A stretch of 64,000 nucleotides of DNA, taken from the NCBI GenBank assembly GCA_015061035.1, contig SUXK01000004.1, forward strand, positions 62,001 to 126,000. The letters are read 5' to 3'. The notes beneath the pieces are model-generated. The model was not told the DNA's origin. It was given only the letters and a program-made list of their open reading frames with translations, and searched no databases. Of this stretch, positions 34,741-45,014 are shown one piece after another; the first letter of the stretch is position 1, and each line of letters starts with the position of its first letter. The stretch is from Bacteroidales bacterium. GTDB taxonomy: Bacteria > Bacteroidota > Bacteroidia > Bacteroidales > G3-4614. The translations under genes were made by a program, and so were the position numbers.

Positions 34741-37700
34741 ATGAAAAAGATTCGGTTTCTGATTATATTAACAATATTGGCTATAAGCGGAATAGGTTGC
34801 TATTCTGCTTTTGCTACATATAATCAAGTTACCGAACTTCAAGAGGTAATTTCGACCGATACTATCTCTGTTACCCCCTCTTCTCAACCTCAAAAGCAAG
34901 AAAAGCCAAGATTTTCTGTTAAAAAAACTACTATTGAGGAGTACAAAGATTTAGAGACTGTTGCTCCTGCCGACTTAAAGACTCCTGATAATGTTAAATC
35001 AGAGATTGAGTATGACCCCATAACTGGGTGTTATATTATGAAAACTCGTGTTGCGGATATGGAGATCTCTACTCCAATGATGCTTACTGCTAAAGAGTAT
35101 GGTGACTACTCTTTGAGAAAATCGATGCAGGCATACTACCACGAGAAGAATAACGAGAATATTAAGGGTGGCAAGAAGAAATTTGATATCTTTGATATGC
35201 AGTTTAACCTTGGTCCTTTAGATAAAGTGTTTGGCCCCGGTGGTGTGAGAATTACTACTCAAGGATCGGCTGAACTGAAGATGGCTATCAAAACTAACAA
35301 AACTGACAACCCTGCTCTATCAATGGAGGCAAGGAGAAAGACTTACTTCGATTTTGATGAGAAGATTCAGGCTAACATTAAGGCCTCGGTTGGTAATAAG
35401 TTGAACTTCTCAATGAACTACAATACAGATGCTACTTTTAGTTTTGACTCTCAAAAACTTAACCTAAAATACGAGGGTGAAGAGGATCAAATAATTAAGA
35501 GTATTGAAGCGGGTAATGTAAGCATGACTACAAACTCTTCTCTTATTCAAGGAGGAACTTCGTTGTTTGGTATTAAAACTCAACTTCAATTTGGTAAACT
35601 TACTTTAACTGCTTTGGCTTCACAACAAGAGGCTGAATCAAAACAGGTTAATTCAAAGAATGGCGCTCAACTTACCGAGTTTACAATGGGTGTTGATAAG
35701 TATGATGAGAACAGACACTTCTTTCTTGCTCACAACTTCCGCGACAACTACGAGACAAGTGTTGCTAAACTTCCTTTTATCTCTTCTGGTGTTACTATCA
35801 ACCGCATAGAGGTGTGGGTTACCAACAAAAAAAGCAGTTATGGTAATACTCGCAACCTTATTGCTTTTGCTGATTTGGGAGAGGAGAAACAAGAGCATAT
35901 CTCAAACTCTCACTGGCAAGCAAATGGTTATGCTAACCCTGCTAATGATGCTAATACTCTTTACAAAGAGATTGTAAATTCATATCCTGATGCTCGTAAT
36001 ATTTCTCTTGTTGGACAAGTTCTTGCTCCGCTTGAGAGTTATGGTATTAGCGGAGGTAAGGATTATGTTAAGATTGAGAGTGCAAGACGTCTTGAAGCAA
36101 GTGAATACTCAATTAACTCTCAATTGGGATATATATCGCTTAATCAACGCATAAATGCTGATGAGGTTATTGCTGTTGCATACGAATATACTAAAAATGG
36201 AGAGGTATTTCAGGTGGGAGAGTTTGCGGCTGACATTAGTGATGCCTCTTCGAGTTTGATTGTTAAGATGCTTAAATCTACTACCGTTATGACCTCGGAA
36301 CCTATTTGGGATTTGATGATGAAAAACATCTACTCGCTTGAGGCATATCAAATTCAAAAGGATAAGTTTAAATTGCAGATCTATTTCCGTAACGATACTT
36401 CTGGAACTCAGGTAACTTATATGAGTTTAGGGGATATTAAGGGTAAACAACTTATTAAAGTTATGAACCTTGACAGGTTAGACTCTAAGGATGAACCTAA
36501 CCCTGATGGTGTGTTTGACTACGTTGAGGGTTATACTGTTACATCGAACAAGGGAAGGATTATATTCCCAGTTCTTGAGCCTTTTGGTTCGCACTTGAAA
36601 AAGATGATTGGTGGTTCTGTTCCTGATGTTGATAAGTATATATATCAAGAACTTTACGACTCTACTCAAACTGTTGCTCGTCAGTTTACCGATAAGAACA
36701 AGTTTACTCTTCAAGGAGAATATAAAGCCTCATCGGGTAATACTATTCAACTTAACTCTATGAATGTTGCAAGGGGGTCGGTTAAGGTTACCGCTGGAGG
36801 TGTTACTCTTGTTGAAAACGTTGACTATACCGTTGATTATACAATGGGTACTGTTACTATCATTAATCAGAGTTATGCTGATGCTGGTAATATTAAGGTA
36901 TCTCTTGAGAGTCAAGAGATGTTTAATATGCAACGTAAAACACTTGTTGGTCTTGACCTTAACTACGACTTTACAAAAAACTTTAGAGTTGGTGCTACTA
37001 TTATGCACATGGGAGAAAAGGCTTTGACAGAAAAACTGACTGTTGGTAACGAAGTCATAAATAATACTATTTGGGGTGTTAATACTTCATATACGACCGA
37101 GTTTCAATGGCTTACTAATCTGTTTAACAAGATACCTACAGTAAATGCTACGGCTCCTTCGAAACTTACTATTAATGCTGAGTTTGCTCAGTTAATTCCT
37201 TCTACTAAACAATCGAAAGCAGTATCTTATATTGATGATTTTGAATACTCCCAATCACAAAACGATATTAGATTGCCATACGCTTGGAACTTGGCTTCAA
37301 CTCCTTCAATGTTCCCAGAGTCTAAATTATCGAACGATGTAGAATATGGTAAAAACAGAGCATTGTTTGCATGGTATTATATTGATAGATTGTTTACTCA
37401 AAAGAACTCTAATTTAACTCCCGTTCATATCAAAAATGATCTTGACCAACTTTCGAACCACTACGTTAGAGAGGTGCAATCTTCAGAGGTGTTTCCTAAT
37501 AGGGAGTTGAGTTATGGAGAGTCTTCTTTGCTTCAAGTATTGAACTTATCGTTCTACCCAACAGAGCGTGGTCCATACTCATTGGATGCCTCTAATATTA
37601 ATCCTGATGGTACGCTACAAAATCCTGAGATGCGTTGGGGTGGTATTATGCGTAAAATGGATAACACAGATTTTGAATCGGCAAATATTGAATATTTGCA

Positions 37701-40700
37701 ATTCTGGATGTTAGACCCATTTATCTACGACAAAAATAATGGTGGTTATCTATACTTTAACTTTGGAGAGATTTCTGAGGATATTCTTAAAGATGGTAAA
37801 AAGTCGTTCGAGAATGGTTTGCCAACAGACGGAAACAACGATATGGTTGAAAATACCGTTTGGGGTAAGGTATCACGTCAGCAGTCTGTTACTTACGCTT
37901 TTGACAACAACTCTGAGGGAAGAGCGAAACAGGATGTTGGTATGGATGGTTTATCTTCTGAAGAGGAACGAAATTTTGGTGAATACAAAAACTACGTTGA
38001 TAGGCTTAGGCAGGTTCTCTCTCAAGAGACTCAACAGAGATATTCATACGACCAATTCTCTCCATTTAATGACCCTGCTGGTGATAATTATCATTTTTAC
38101 AGAGGTGCTGATTACGATGATGCAGAATACTCAATATTAGAGCGATATAAAAGATATAATGGTACTGAAGGTAACTCTAACTCTCCTGACGATGCAGAGG
38201 ATTCGGAGTATCAATCTTCAAAGAGTGTTCCCGATGTTGAGGATATTAACCAAGATAATACTCTTGATGAGTATGAGAGATATTACCAATATGGTATAAA
38301 GATTACTCCTGAGGATCTTGTTGTTGGTAAAAACTATATTACGGCAGAACAAGAGAGTGCTGTTACGCTTCGTAACGGAGAGAGTACTACTGTTAAATGG
38401 TATCAGTTTAAAATTCCTTTAAAAGAGGTTACAGGTGATGGTAGCCACATGCCTCGCGAAACTGTTGGTTCTATTCAAGACTTTAAGACTATCCGTTTTG
38501 CTCGTATGTTTATGACTGGTTTCAAAAAGGAGATTCACCTCCGCCTTGCTTCGTTAGAACTTGTAAGAGGTGACTGGCGTAGTTATAATCTGAGACTTCA
38601 TAACGATGATAAGAGTGGCGGTACTACCCTACCCGCTGAAGGAGATTTGGATGTTTCAGTTGTTAATATTGAGGAGAATGCTGGTCAAAAGCCTGTAAAC
38701 TATGTTCTTCCTCCGGGTGTTACTCGTATTATATCGCCCGATCAATCGCAAATTACTCAACTTAATGAACAATCTATTTCGTTAAAGGTTACTAATCTTC
38801 CTTCAAAGAATGCTCGTGCAATATATAAGACTTCAGGGTTAGACGTGAGAAACTACGAGAGGTTACAGATGTTTGTGCACGCTGAGAAACTTATTGATGA
38901 TAAAACAAGTTTGAAGGATGGTGAGATTTCGGTATTTGTTAGGGTTGGTTCTGATATTCGCTCTAATTACTACGAGTATGAAGTTCCTCTAAAACTTACT
39001 CCCGAGGGTAACTATAACACATATAATACTAATGACCAAGAGGCTGTTTGGCCTGAGAGTAATATGATTGACTTTCCATTGGCATTGCTTACTGAGGCTA
39101 AAAAACAACGTAATAGTGCTAAATCAAGAGGCGAAGCAGGCGTTTCATTTGGTAATCCATACTCAATATATGACCCCGAGAAAAAGACTAACCGCGTTAC
39201 TGTGGTTGGTAACCCTTCTATATCAAATATGGAGTCAGTAGTTATTGGTATTAGGAACAACTCGGCTACTACAAAAGATATTATTGTATGGGTTAACGAG
39301 TTACGTCTTTCTGGTTTTAAACAAGATGGCGGTTGGGGATTCAAAGCAGATGCTAATCTTAATATCTCGGACCTTGCCACTATTGCTGGTGGTACTCATA
39401 TTGAGACTGCTGGTTTTGGTGGTGTTGACCAAACTCTTAATGAACGAAGATTAGAAGATTACTATCAATATAACTTCTCGTTTGTGGTGGATGCTGGTAG
39501 ATTCCTCCCTGAAAAGGTCAAACTTAAAGCTCCTCTATATTACTCATACTTTGAGGAGAGAAATATGCCTAAATATAATCCTCTGGATGAGGATGTTTTG
39601 ATGAGTGATGCTTTGGAGGCTTGTGCTACTGAGACAGAGAGAGACTCTATTAAGAATATTGTTCTGGATAGATCCCGCTCTCGTAACTTTAGTCTTACTG
39701 GATTTAAATTTGATATTCAAAGCAAAAATCCTATGCCTTGGGACCCTGCAAACTTAACTATGAGTTACTCTTGTAATAAACAAGATAATCAATCTATTAC
39801 AAGTACATTTGAAAACTCAAGGGACCGTAGGTTTAATCTAAATTACGCATATACTCCTTTTGTTAAACCATGGAAGCCATTTGAGAAGTTGAAAGGTAAA
39901 TCAAAGCATCTTGATACATTTAAAGAGATGGCTATTAATTATGTTCCTAATTCTATTACTTTCTCAACAAATATTTCGCGTTTATACAATGAGCAACAGG
40001 AACGTAATATTGAGAATGATGTTACGGCTCAAATTCCTGTGTCGGTTAATAAAAACTTCTACTGGGATAGACAATTCTCTATTCAATGGAACATACTACG
40101 TTGTACTAATCTTTCGTTCTCTTCAATGACTAATGCTCATATTGATGAGCCTTCGGGTGTGGTTAACAAGGCTCTATTCCCCGATGAGTTTAAGGCTTGG
40201 AAAGATACTGTTACCGAGAGTATTCTAAAACTGGGAACTCCTTGGAAATACAATCAATCATTTAACGCATCGGTTACTCTTCCTCTTTCAAAGAGTCCTA
40301 TCTTAGATTGGATTAATTTACAAGGTTCTTATGCTGCTACATACACTTGGGATAGGGGTGCGTTTATTGATGAGAATACTGTTATTGGTAATACTATCAG
40401 TAATAATGCCCAACTTGGAGTTACTGGTAAATTCAACTTTGAGACTCTTTATAATAAATCGAAATACTTGAAAGAGGTTAATCGTAAATTCTCAAGTTCT
40501 TCAAAAGGCACAAGAGGTAGTTCAAAGAAGAAGAGTAGTTCTAAATCATCTTCTGCTGCTAAGAAAAGTGCAAACAAAAATAGTTTTGAGCAGAAAGTTA
40601 CCTTATCGAAAGATAGTGGTGTTGTTGTACAACACAACTTAGATACCAAGAAGTTACGTATTGTAGGACGTACTAATGAGGGTAAACTTTATACTTTAAA

Positions 40701-42249
40701 ATACAAGACTATTAACAAGAATAGCATACGTATTAACAACTTAGATTCTATTAATATTACAGTTAAGATTAGTAGAACTGTCCCTGCTACAAATAAAGAG
40801 GATAGTAAGTTGTATAAGACTGGTGAATATCTTGCCCGTTTTGCTATGATGTTGCGTAATGTTAATGTCCAATATAAACAGACTAGTTCAATGACTCTTC
40901 CTTCATTTACTCCTGGCGTATCAGATATATTAGGACAAAATACTGCTACAAGTTCATTGTCGCCTGGTCTTGATTTCGCTTTTGGTATGCCCGGAGAGGG
41001 ATATATTGATAAGGCTATTGATAAGGGGTGGCTTATTACTAACAACTCTTCGTTGGTATCTCCTGCTATTGCTATGATTTCAAGAGATTTGATGGTTGAT
41101 GCTACCGTTGAGCCTATTAAGGGATTGAAAATTACTCTTACAGCAACATATTCAAAAAGTAACAATAACCAAATTCAGTTTATGTTTGACGGAAGGCCTA
41201 CCTCTCGCGGTGGTAACTTCTCGATGACGACTGTTGGTATGCAAGGCATTTTTAAGGGGATGAATGCAAACAAAGGTTATCAGTCAGATAATTTTGATAA
41301 TTTCCTTGCTTATAGAGATATTGTTGCTGGCAGAATTGAGAACGCTTATAAGGGTGTTAAGTATCCTTCGGCTAAATTTATTAACGATAAGATGCTGAAT
41401 GGCAAACCTTATGATGCTAAAAATGGTGGTGTTAAGAAGACCTCTTCAGATGTTATGATTCCTGCATTTATTGCTGCATATACCGGAAGAGATGCTTCCT
41501 CTATTGAACTTACTGCATTCCCAAGCATGAAACGTATTCTTCCTAACTGGCGTATTACTTACGATGGATTGAGTAAACTCAAAAAGATGAAAGAACACTT
41601 TAAGAGTTTTACTTTCTCTCACGCATATAGTTGCGTTTATAGTGTAGGTTCGTTTACATCGTTCTTAAACTGGGCTGATGCTGGAGATGGTTATGGTTTT
41701 GTTAAAGATGAACAGACTGGCGCTCCTCTACCCTCTTCGCCATACGATATTGGTTCGGTTGTTTTAACAGAAAGTTTCAATCCTCTTTTGGGTATTGATA
41801 TGACTTTGAGAAATAGTGTTTCTGTAAGATCTTCTTATAAAGATAGCAGAACTGTTACTCTTAACCCATCTTCAGGACAGATTGTTGAGTCTTCATCAAG
41901 AGAACTTTCTATTGGTGCTGGCTATACTTTCGTAAACTTTAAGTTTGGTAAGGGTGGGTCTCGTAATGCTGGTGGTTTCAGTAGCGATCTTAAACTTCAA
42001 GCAGATATTTCATACAGAACTTCTACTGCCTTAATTCGTAAGATTGAGGAGTATCTAACACAAGCAACATCGGGCGCTAAAACGTTCTCTATTAAAATTT
42101 CAGCGAATTATGCAGTTAGTCGTATGCTTACTCTTAAAGCATTCTATGATCATCAAATAAATACTCCGCTAATCTCTTCTACTGCATACCCAACAACTGA
42201 TATTAGTTATGGTATTGCTGTTCAATTGAACTTATCAAGAAGGGAGTAG
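34741..42249 (+). CDS. sprA: SprA, type IX secretion outer-membrane translocon
   Basis: SprA is the giant outer-membrane barrel through which T9SS cargo leaves the cell and is also needed for gliding in motile relatives. The 2,502-residue length suits the family (about 2,400). The N terminus is a signal-like segment (MKKIRFLIILTILAISGIG), and the body has SprA features such as FDIFDMQFNLGPLDKVFGPGGVR (split near residue 165), many amphipathic strands and a C-terminal strand ending VQLNLSRRE. A Ser/Lys low-complexity loop (GTRGSSKKKSSSKSSSAAKK) lies at ~1922-1941. The frame is intact from end to end. Secretion of the four GH85 proteins in this window would depend on it. Confidence 0.93.
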   Translation: MKKIRFLIILTILAISGIGCYSAFATYNQVTELQEVISTDTISVTPSSQPQKQEKPRFSVKKTTIEEYKDLETVAPADLKTPDNVKSEIEYDPITGCYIMKTRVADMEISTPMMLTAKEYGDYSLRKSMQAYYHEKNNENIKGGKKKFDIFDMQFNLGPLDKVFGPGGVRITTQGSAELKMAIKTNKTDNPALSMEARRKTYFDFDEKIQANIKASVGNKLNFSMNYNTDATFSFDSQKLNLKYEGEEDQIIKSIEAGNVSMTTNSSLIQGGTSLFGIKTQLQFGKLTLTALASQQEAESKQVNSKNGAQLTEFTMGVDKYDENRHFFLAHNFRDNYETSVAKLPFISSGVTINRIEVWVTNKKSSYGNTRNLIAFADLGEEKQEHISNSHWQANGYANPANDANTLYKEIVNSYPDARNISLVGQVLAPLESYGISGGKDYVKIESARRLEASEYSINSQLGYISLNQRINADEVIAVAYEYTKNGEVFQVGEFAADISDASSSLIVKMLKSTTVMTSEPIWDLMMKNIYSLEAYQIQKDKFKLQIYFRNDTSGTQVTYMSLGDIKGKQLIKVMNLDRLDSKDEPNPDGVFDYVEGYTVTSNKGRIIFPVLEPFGSHLKKMIGGSVPDVDKYIYQELYDSTQTVARQFTDKNKFTLQGEYKASSGNTIQLNSMNVARGSVKVTAGGVTLVENVDYTVDYTMGTVTIINQSYADAGNIKVSLESQEMFNMQRKTLVGLDLNYDFTKNFRVGATIMHMGEKALTEKLTVGNEVINNTIWGVNTSYTTEFQWLTNLFNKIPTVNATAPSKLTINAEFAQLIPSTKQSKAVSYIDDFEYSQSQNDIRLPYAWNLASTPSMFPESKLSNDVEYGKNRALFAWYYIDRLFTQKNSNLTPVHIKNDLDQLSNHYVREVQSSEVFPNRELSYGESSLLQVLNLSFYPTERGPYSLDASNINPDGTLQNPEMRWGGIMRKMDNTDFESANIEYLQFWMLDPFIYDKNNGGYLYFNFGEISEDILKDGKKSFENGLPTDGNNDMVENTVWGKVSRQQSVTYAFDNNSEGRAKQDVGMDGLSSEEERNFGEYKNYVDRLRQVLSQETQQRYSYDQFSPFNDPAGDNYHFYRGADYDDAEYSILERYKRYNGTEGNSNSPDDAEDSEYQSSKSVPDVEDINQDNTLDEYERYYQYGIKITPEDLVVGKNYITAEQESAVTLRNGESTTVKWYQFKIPLKEVTGDGSHMPRETVGSIQDFKTIRFARMFMTGFKKEIHLRLASLELVRGDWRSYNLRLHNDDKSGGTTLPAEGDLDVSVVNIEENAGQKPVNYVLPPGVTRIISPDQSQITQLNEQSISLKVTNLPSKNARAIYKTSGLDVRNYERLQMFVHAEKLIDDKTSLKDGEISVFVRVGSDIRSNYYEYEVPLKLTPEGNYNTYNTNDQEAVWPESNMIDFPLALLTEAKKQRNSAKSRGEAGVSFGNPYSIYDPEKKTNRVTVVGNPSISNMESVVIGIRNNSATTKDIIVWVNELRLSGFKQDGGWGFKADANLNISDLATIAGGTHIETAGFGGVDQTLNERRLEDYYQYNFSFVVDAGRFLPEKVKLKAPLYYSYFEERNMPKYNPLDEDVLMSDALEACATETERDSIKNIVLDRSRSRNFSLTGFKFDIQSKNPMPWDPANLTMSYSCNKQDNQSITSTFENSRDRRFNLNYAYTPFVKPWKPFEKLKGKSKHLDTFKEMAINYVPNSITFSTNISRLYNEQQERNIENDVTAQIPVSVNKNFYWDRQFSIQWNILRCTNLSFSSMTNAHIDEPSGVVNKALFPDEFKAWKDTVTESILKLGTPWKYNQSFNASVTLPLSKSPILDWINLQGSYAATYTWDRGAFIDENTVIGNTISNNAQLGVTGKFNFETLYNKSKYLKEVNRKFSSSSKGTRGSSKKKSSSKSSSAAKKSANKNSFEQKVTLSKDSGVVVQHNLDTKKLRIVGRTNEGKLYTLKYKTINKNSIRINNLDSINITVKISRTVPATNKEDSKLYKTGEYLARFAMMLRNVNVQYKQTSSMTLPSFTPGVSDILGQNTATSSLSPGLDFAFGMPGEGYIDKAIDKGWLITNNSSLVSPAIAMISRDLMVDATVEPIKGLKITLTATYSKSNNNQIQFMFDGRPTSRGGNFSMTTVGMQGIFKGMNANKGYQSDNFDNFLAYRDIVAGRIENAYKGVKYPSAKFINDKMLNGKPYDAKNGGVKKTSSDVMIPAFIAAYTGRDASSIELTAFPSMKRILPNWRITYDGLSKLKKMKEHFKSFTFSHAYSCVYSVGSFTSFLNWADAGDGYGFVKDEQTGAPLPSSPYDIGSVVLTESFNPLLGIDMTLRNSVSVRSSYKDSRTVTLNPSSGQIVESSSRELSIGAGYTFVNFKFGKGGSRNAGGFSSDLKLQADISYRTSTALIRKIEEYLTQATSGAKTFSIKISANYAVSRMLTLKAFYDHQINTPLISSTAYPTTDISYGIAVQLNLSRRE

Positions 42250-42301
42250 TATTCAGGCATCAGTCGTTAAATTACAAACATTCGCTTGTTGTATTGATAT
42301 T

Positions 42302-43837
42302 TTACTTTCCATCTGGCCAAGAACATAGTTCTCCTGTACTCCTGAATGATGGACGTTGTGCATTGTATTTTCGGAGTTCATTAGATAGATATTTGCTTAA
42401 TATCTTTGTTTTTAATGGATGTGTCTTGGCCAAATTTTTAGATTCTGATATATCGGTACGTATATTATATAACTCTTTTGTGCCATCATCATACCAATAT
42501 ATAAGTTTGTAATCTCCTCTTCGGATTGTACATGTGGGACCTATTCCTGCTTCACGATTATTGCCCGAAATCCAATTGTTAGGCATATTCCATACTAACG
42601 AACGTTTTTTGCTTTTTGTTTTCTTATCTTTTAATAATGGTAGAAAACTGATACCATCTATAGTTTGTATTGTATTATAATTCTCTATATTCGCCATCTC
42701 TAATATAGAGGGGAAGAAATCTTCTATTATTATGCTCTCTTCAATGGTGGTGTTAGGTTTGGTTACTCCTTTCCAATAGAGAATCATTGGCTCTCTTATT
42801 CCTCCCTCATATGCCGACCCCTTACCTGATCGTAATGGTTGATTATGGGTGTGTAATGGTGGTGTTCTGCCTTGTAGAGAATATCCTCCATTATCAGACA
42901 TAAACAATATTATTGTATTATCTATCTCTCCTTTATCGGTAAGATAGTGCATAATATCTCCTAAACTTTTATCTACACCTTCAATCATTGTTGCATACGC
43001 TGCTTCTGCATACGATAACCCTTGTTGAAGATACTTTTTAAAAAAACGATTATCGGCTTGCAGTGGAATATGTACAGCATAATGCGACATATATAGAAAA
43101 AATGGATTATCCTTATCAAGAACTTTATCTAATGCTTTTAATGCCTCTTGTGTTAGGGCTTCTGTTATGAATATATCTTTATCCCAATACTCTTCCATTC
43201 CTGGTATGGCAAAACCACTTATTGGCTCTCCATTGAGATTATGTCCAAATCTCTCTTGTCCTAAATACGATGCCAGTCCTCCTGCTGCATGCCCTGCAAT
43301 GTTAATATCAAATCCGTAATTTAATGGATTTGCAGAGGGTGTATCGGTTGCCCCAAAATGTGCTTTACCACAATGTATTGTAGTGTATCCGTTTTGTGAC
43401 AGGATTTGTACAAATGATGTTGCCACAAAACTATTAGCAATACCCTCTTCTGGTTGTATCCCATTTACATTCCATAGTGGCATACATAATTGTGAATGTT
43501 CTTCATCTGTTGGGGTATCTTTTTTGTGTGTCCAATTTGTTACTCGGTGTTGAGCAGCATTTACTCCTGTAAGGAGTGAACAACGCGATGGTGAACTGAC
43601 ACTTGAGGCATAAGCCTGTGTAAATTTAGTTCCCATCTCTGCTAATCGTTCCATATTTGGTGTATGGTAACGCTCATTTAGAGGTGTTGTATGTGTATAG
43701 AATGGTAATGACGTATCTTGCCAACCCATATCATCTACCAAAAATAGAATGATATTTGGTCGCTTATCTTCTGCCTCTACAGTTGTAGATAGAAGTGATA
43801 AAAGGGTTATTGTTCCTATTCCTTTACAAAACTTCAT
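42302..43837 (-). CDS. Secreted sulfatase (S1 family, Ser-type)
   Basis: A periplasmic formylglycine-dependent sulfatase of 511 residues. It has a signal peptide (~1-22), the metal-binding DD in ILFLVDDMGWQD (35-36), and the sulfatase signature S81-S-P-S-R85 followed by CSLLTG. Ser81 would be converted to formylglycine, so an anaerobic sulfatase-maturing enzyme is required elsewhere. FMSDNGGYSLQG and HTHNQPLRSGKGSAYEGGIREP carry further active-site residues, and the C-terminal subdomain ends in a conserved KELYNIRTD region. The sulfated substrate cannot be assigned. Its start overlaps the stop of the AI-2E-family gene by four bases, so translation is coupled. Confidence 0.9.
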   Translation of the reverse strand: MKFCKGIGTITLLSLLSTTVEAEDKRPNIILFLVDDMGWQDTSLPFYTHTTPLNERYHTPNMERLAEMGTKFTQAYASSVSSPSRCSLLTGVNAAQHRVTNWTHKKDTPTDEEHSQLCMPLWNVNGIQPEEGIANSFVATSFVQILSQNGYTTIHCGKAHFGATDTPSANPLNYGFDINIAGHAAGGLASYLGQERFGHNLNGEPISGFAIPGMEEYWDKDIFITEALTQEALKALDKVLDKDNPFFLYMSHYAVHIPLQADNRFFKKYLQQGLSYAEAAYATMIEGVDKSLGDIMHYLTDKGEIDNTIILFMSDNGGYSLQGRTPPLHTHNQPLRSGKGSAYEGGIREPMILYWKGVTKPNTTIEESIIIEDFFPSILEMANIENYNTIQTIDGISFLPLLKDKKTKSKKRSLVWNMPNNWISGNNREAGIGPTCTIRRGDYKLIYWYDDGTKELYNIRTDISESKNLAKTHPLKTKILSKYLSNELRKYNAQRPSFRSTGELCSWPDGK

Positions 43838-44925
43838 TTATCGTTTTTTTTATTTTTTTTAAGGACGTAGCGTTGATAGTATGATATACATAGCGAGGTT
43901 AAAGGTAGTGCTATTATCAATCCTACAAAACCTAATAGGGCTCCCCATATTGAGAGTGAGAGTAGTATGATTGCAGGGTTTAGACCTACTGCTTTACCCA
44001 TTATCTTTGGAACAAGGAACATATCTTGTATTACTTGCACAACTATAAACACTACCAATACCCACATAAACAACCACCAAAATGGTTCTCCTGTTTGTGC
44101 CGATTGTAACATTGTCAGTATTATGGCTGGGACAAATCCTATTGTCTGCAAATAGGGAACTATGTTGAGCATTCCAATAAATAAGCCTAAAAGTATTGCA
44201 AGAGGTAATCCTACGATTGAAAATCCTATTGCAAAGAGTATTCCTACACAGAAGGCAACTGTTGCTTGTCCTCTGAAATAGGTATTCATACTTGTCTCTA
44301 CATCATCAATTATTGATATTGCTGTTGCCTTATATTTCTCGGGTATCATTGAGCGAAATCCCTCTTGTATCTCTTTATAGTCTAATAGTATAAATATTAG
44401 GTATAACACAATTATAAATAGTCCGAATAGTGTCATTACCAATGAGGTTGTTCCTGATAATATTGATATTCCTCCTGAAAATAGTCCACTTAATAGTGCT
44501 TTGACATTATCAAATGTTGCTATTTGTGATATGTTCTCCCAATTAATTTGCGACACAATATAGTCTCTCCATGATTCAGGGAGTATTGATATTGTTTTTA
44601 TTGAGTGGGCATAATTGACAATTAAATCTTTTGTCATGTTTACCTCCTCAATTATTAATGGGAAAATCGCCGTTAAGATTACCACTACTGCCAAGAGTAT
44701 GGATAACAGGGTTACTGCTATGGACAATACTCTGTTTTTTAGTTTACACTTTACTTGAAAGAAATTTACTAACGGGTGTGTTAAGTATGCCATTAACCAT
44801 GCTATCAGGAATGGTAATAATACTCCTTTTAGTATATCTAACAGATAGAATATTCCTACGATGGATGCTATTATTATAACTATTCTGACTACTCTGTCGA
44901 ATGTGTAAGGACGTCTCTCTTCCAT
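43834..44925 (-). CDS. AI-2E family (PerM-like) membrane permease
   Basis: A polytopic inner-membrane protein of 363 residues in the AI-2E/PerM family, which includes exporters of small molecules and Na+/H+ antiporters. It has about eight hydrophobic segments, the N-terminal pattern LLPFLIAWLMAYLTHPLVNF, a soluble loop at ~75-150, and the family core FRGQATVAFCVGILFAIGF, GLFIGMLNIVPYLQTIGF and PKIMGKAVGLNPAIILLSL. Function in this organism is unknown. It overlaps the sulfatase by ATGA, and its divergent neighbour is dacB. A weak -7 (TACCTTCG) is near 44945. Confidence 0.85.
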   Translation of the reverse strand: MEERRPYTFDRVVRIVIIIASIVGIFYLLDILKGVLLPFLIAWLMAYLTHPLVNFFQVKCKLKNRVLSIAVTLLSILLAVVVILTAIFPLIIEEVNMTKDLIVNYAHSIKTISILPESWRDYIVSQINWENISQIATFDNVKALLSGLFSGGISILSGTTSLVMTLFGLFIIVLYLIFILLDYKEIQEGFRSMIPEKYKATAISIIDDVETSMNTYFRGQATVAFCVGILFAIGFSIVGLPLAILLGLFIGMLNIVPYLQTIGFVPAIILTMLQSAQTGEPFWWLFMWVLVVFIVVQVIQDMFLVPKIMGKAVGLNPAIILLSLSIWGALLGFVGLIIALPLTSLCISYYQRYVLKKNKKNDK

Positions 44926-44987
44926 AATATTTTTCTTTTATTTTGCGAAGGTAGTTTTTTAATTTCATTTTTTAAAATATAAATAAC

Positions 44988-44995
44988 TACCTTTG
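44988..44995 (+). promoter_or_regulatory. -7 box (TACCTTTG) for dacB
   Basis: TACCTTTG matches TAnnTTTG, 20 bases before the dacB ATG. No -33 TTTG at standard spacing. Confidence 0.45.
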
Positions 44996-45014
44996 TACTT
45001 TAAGGCTGATTTTT

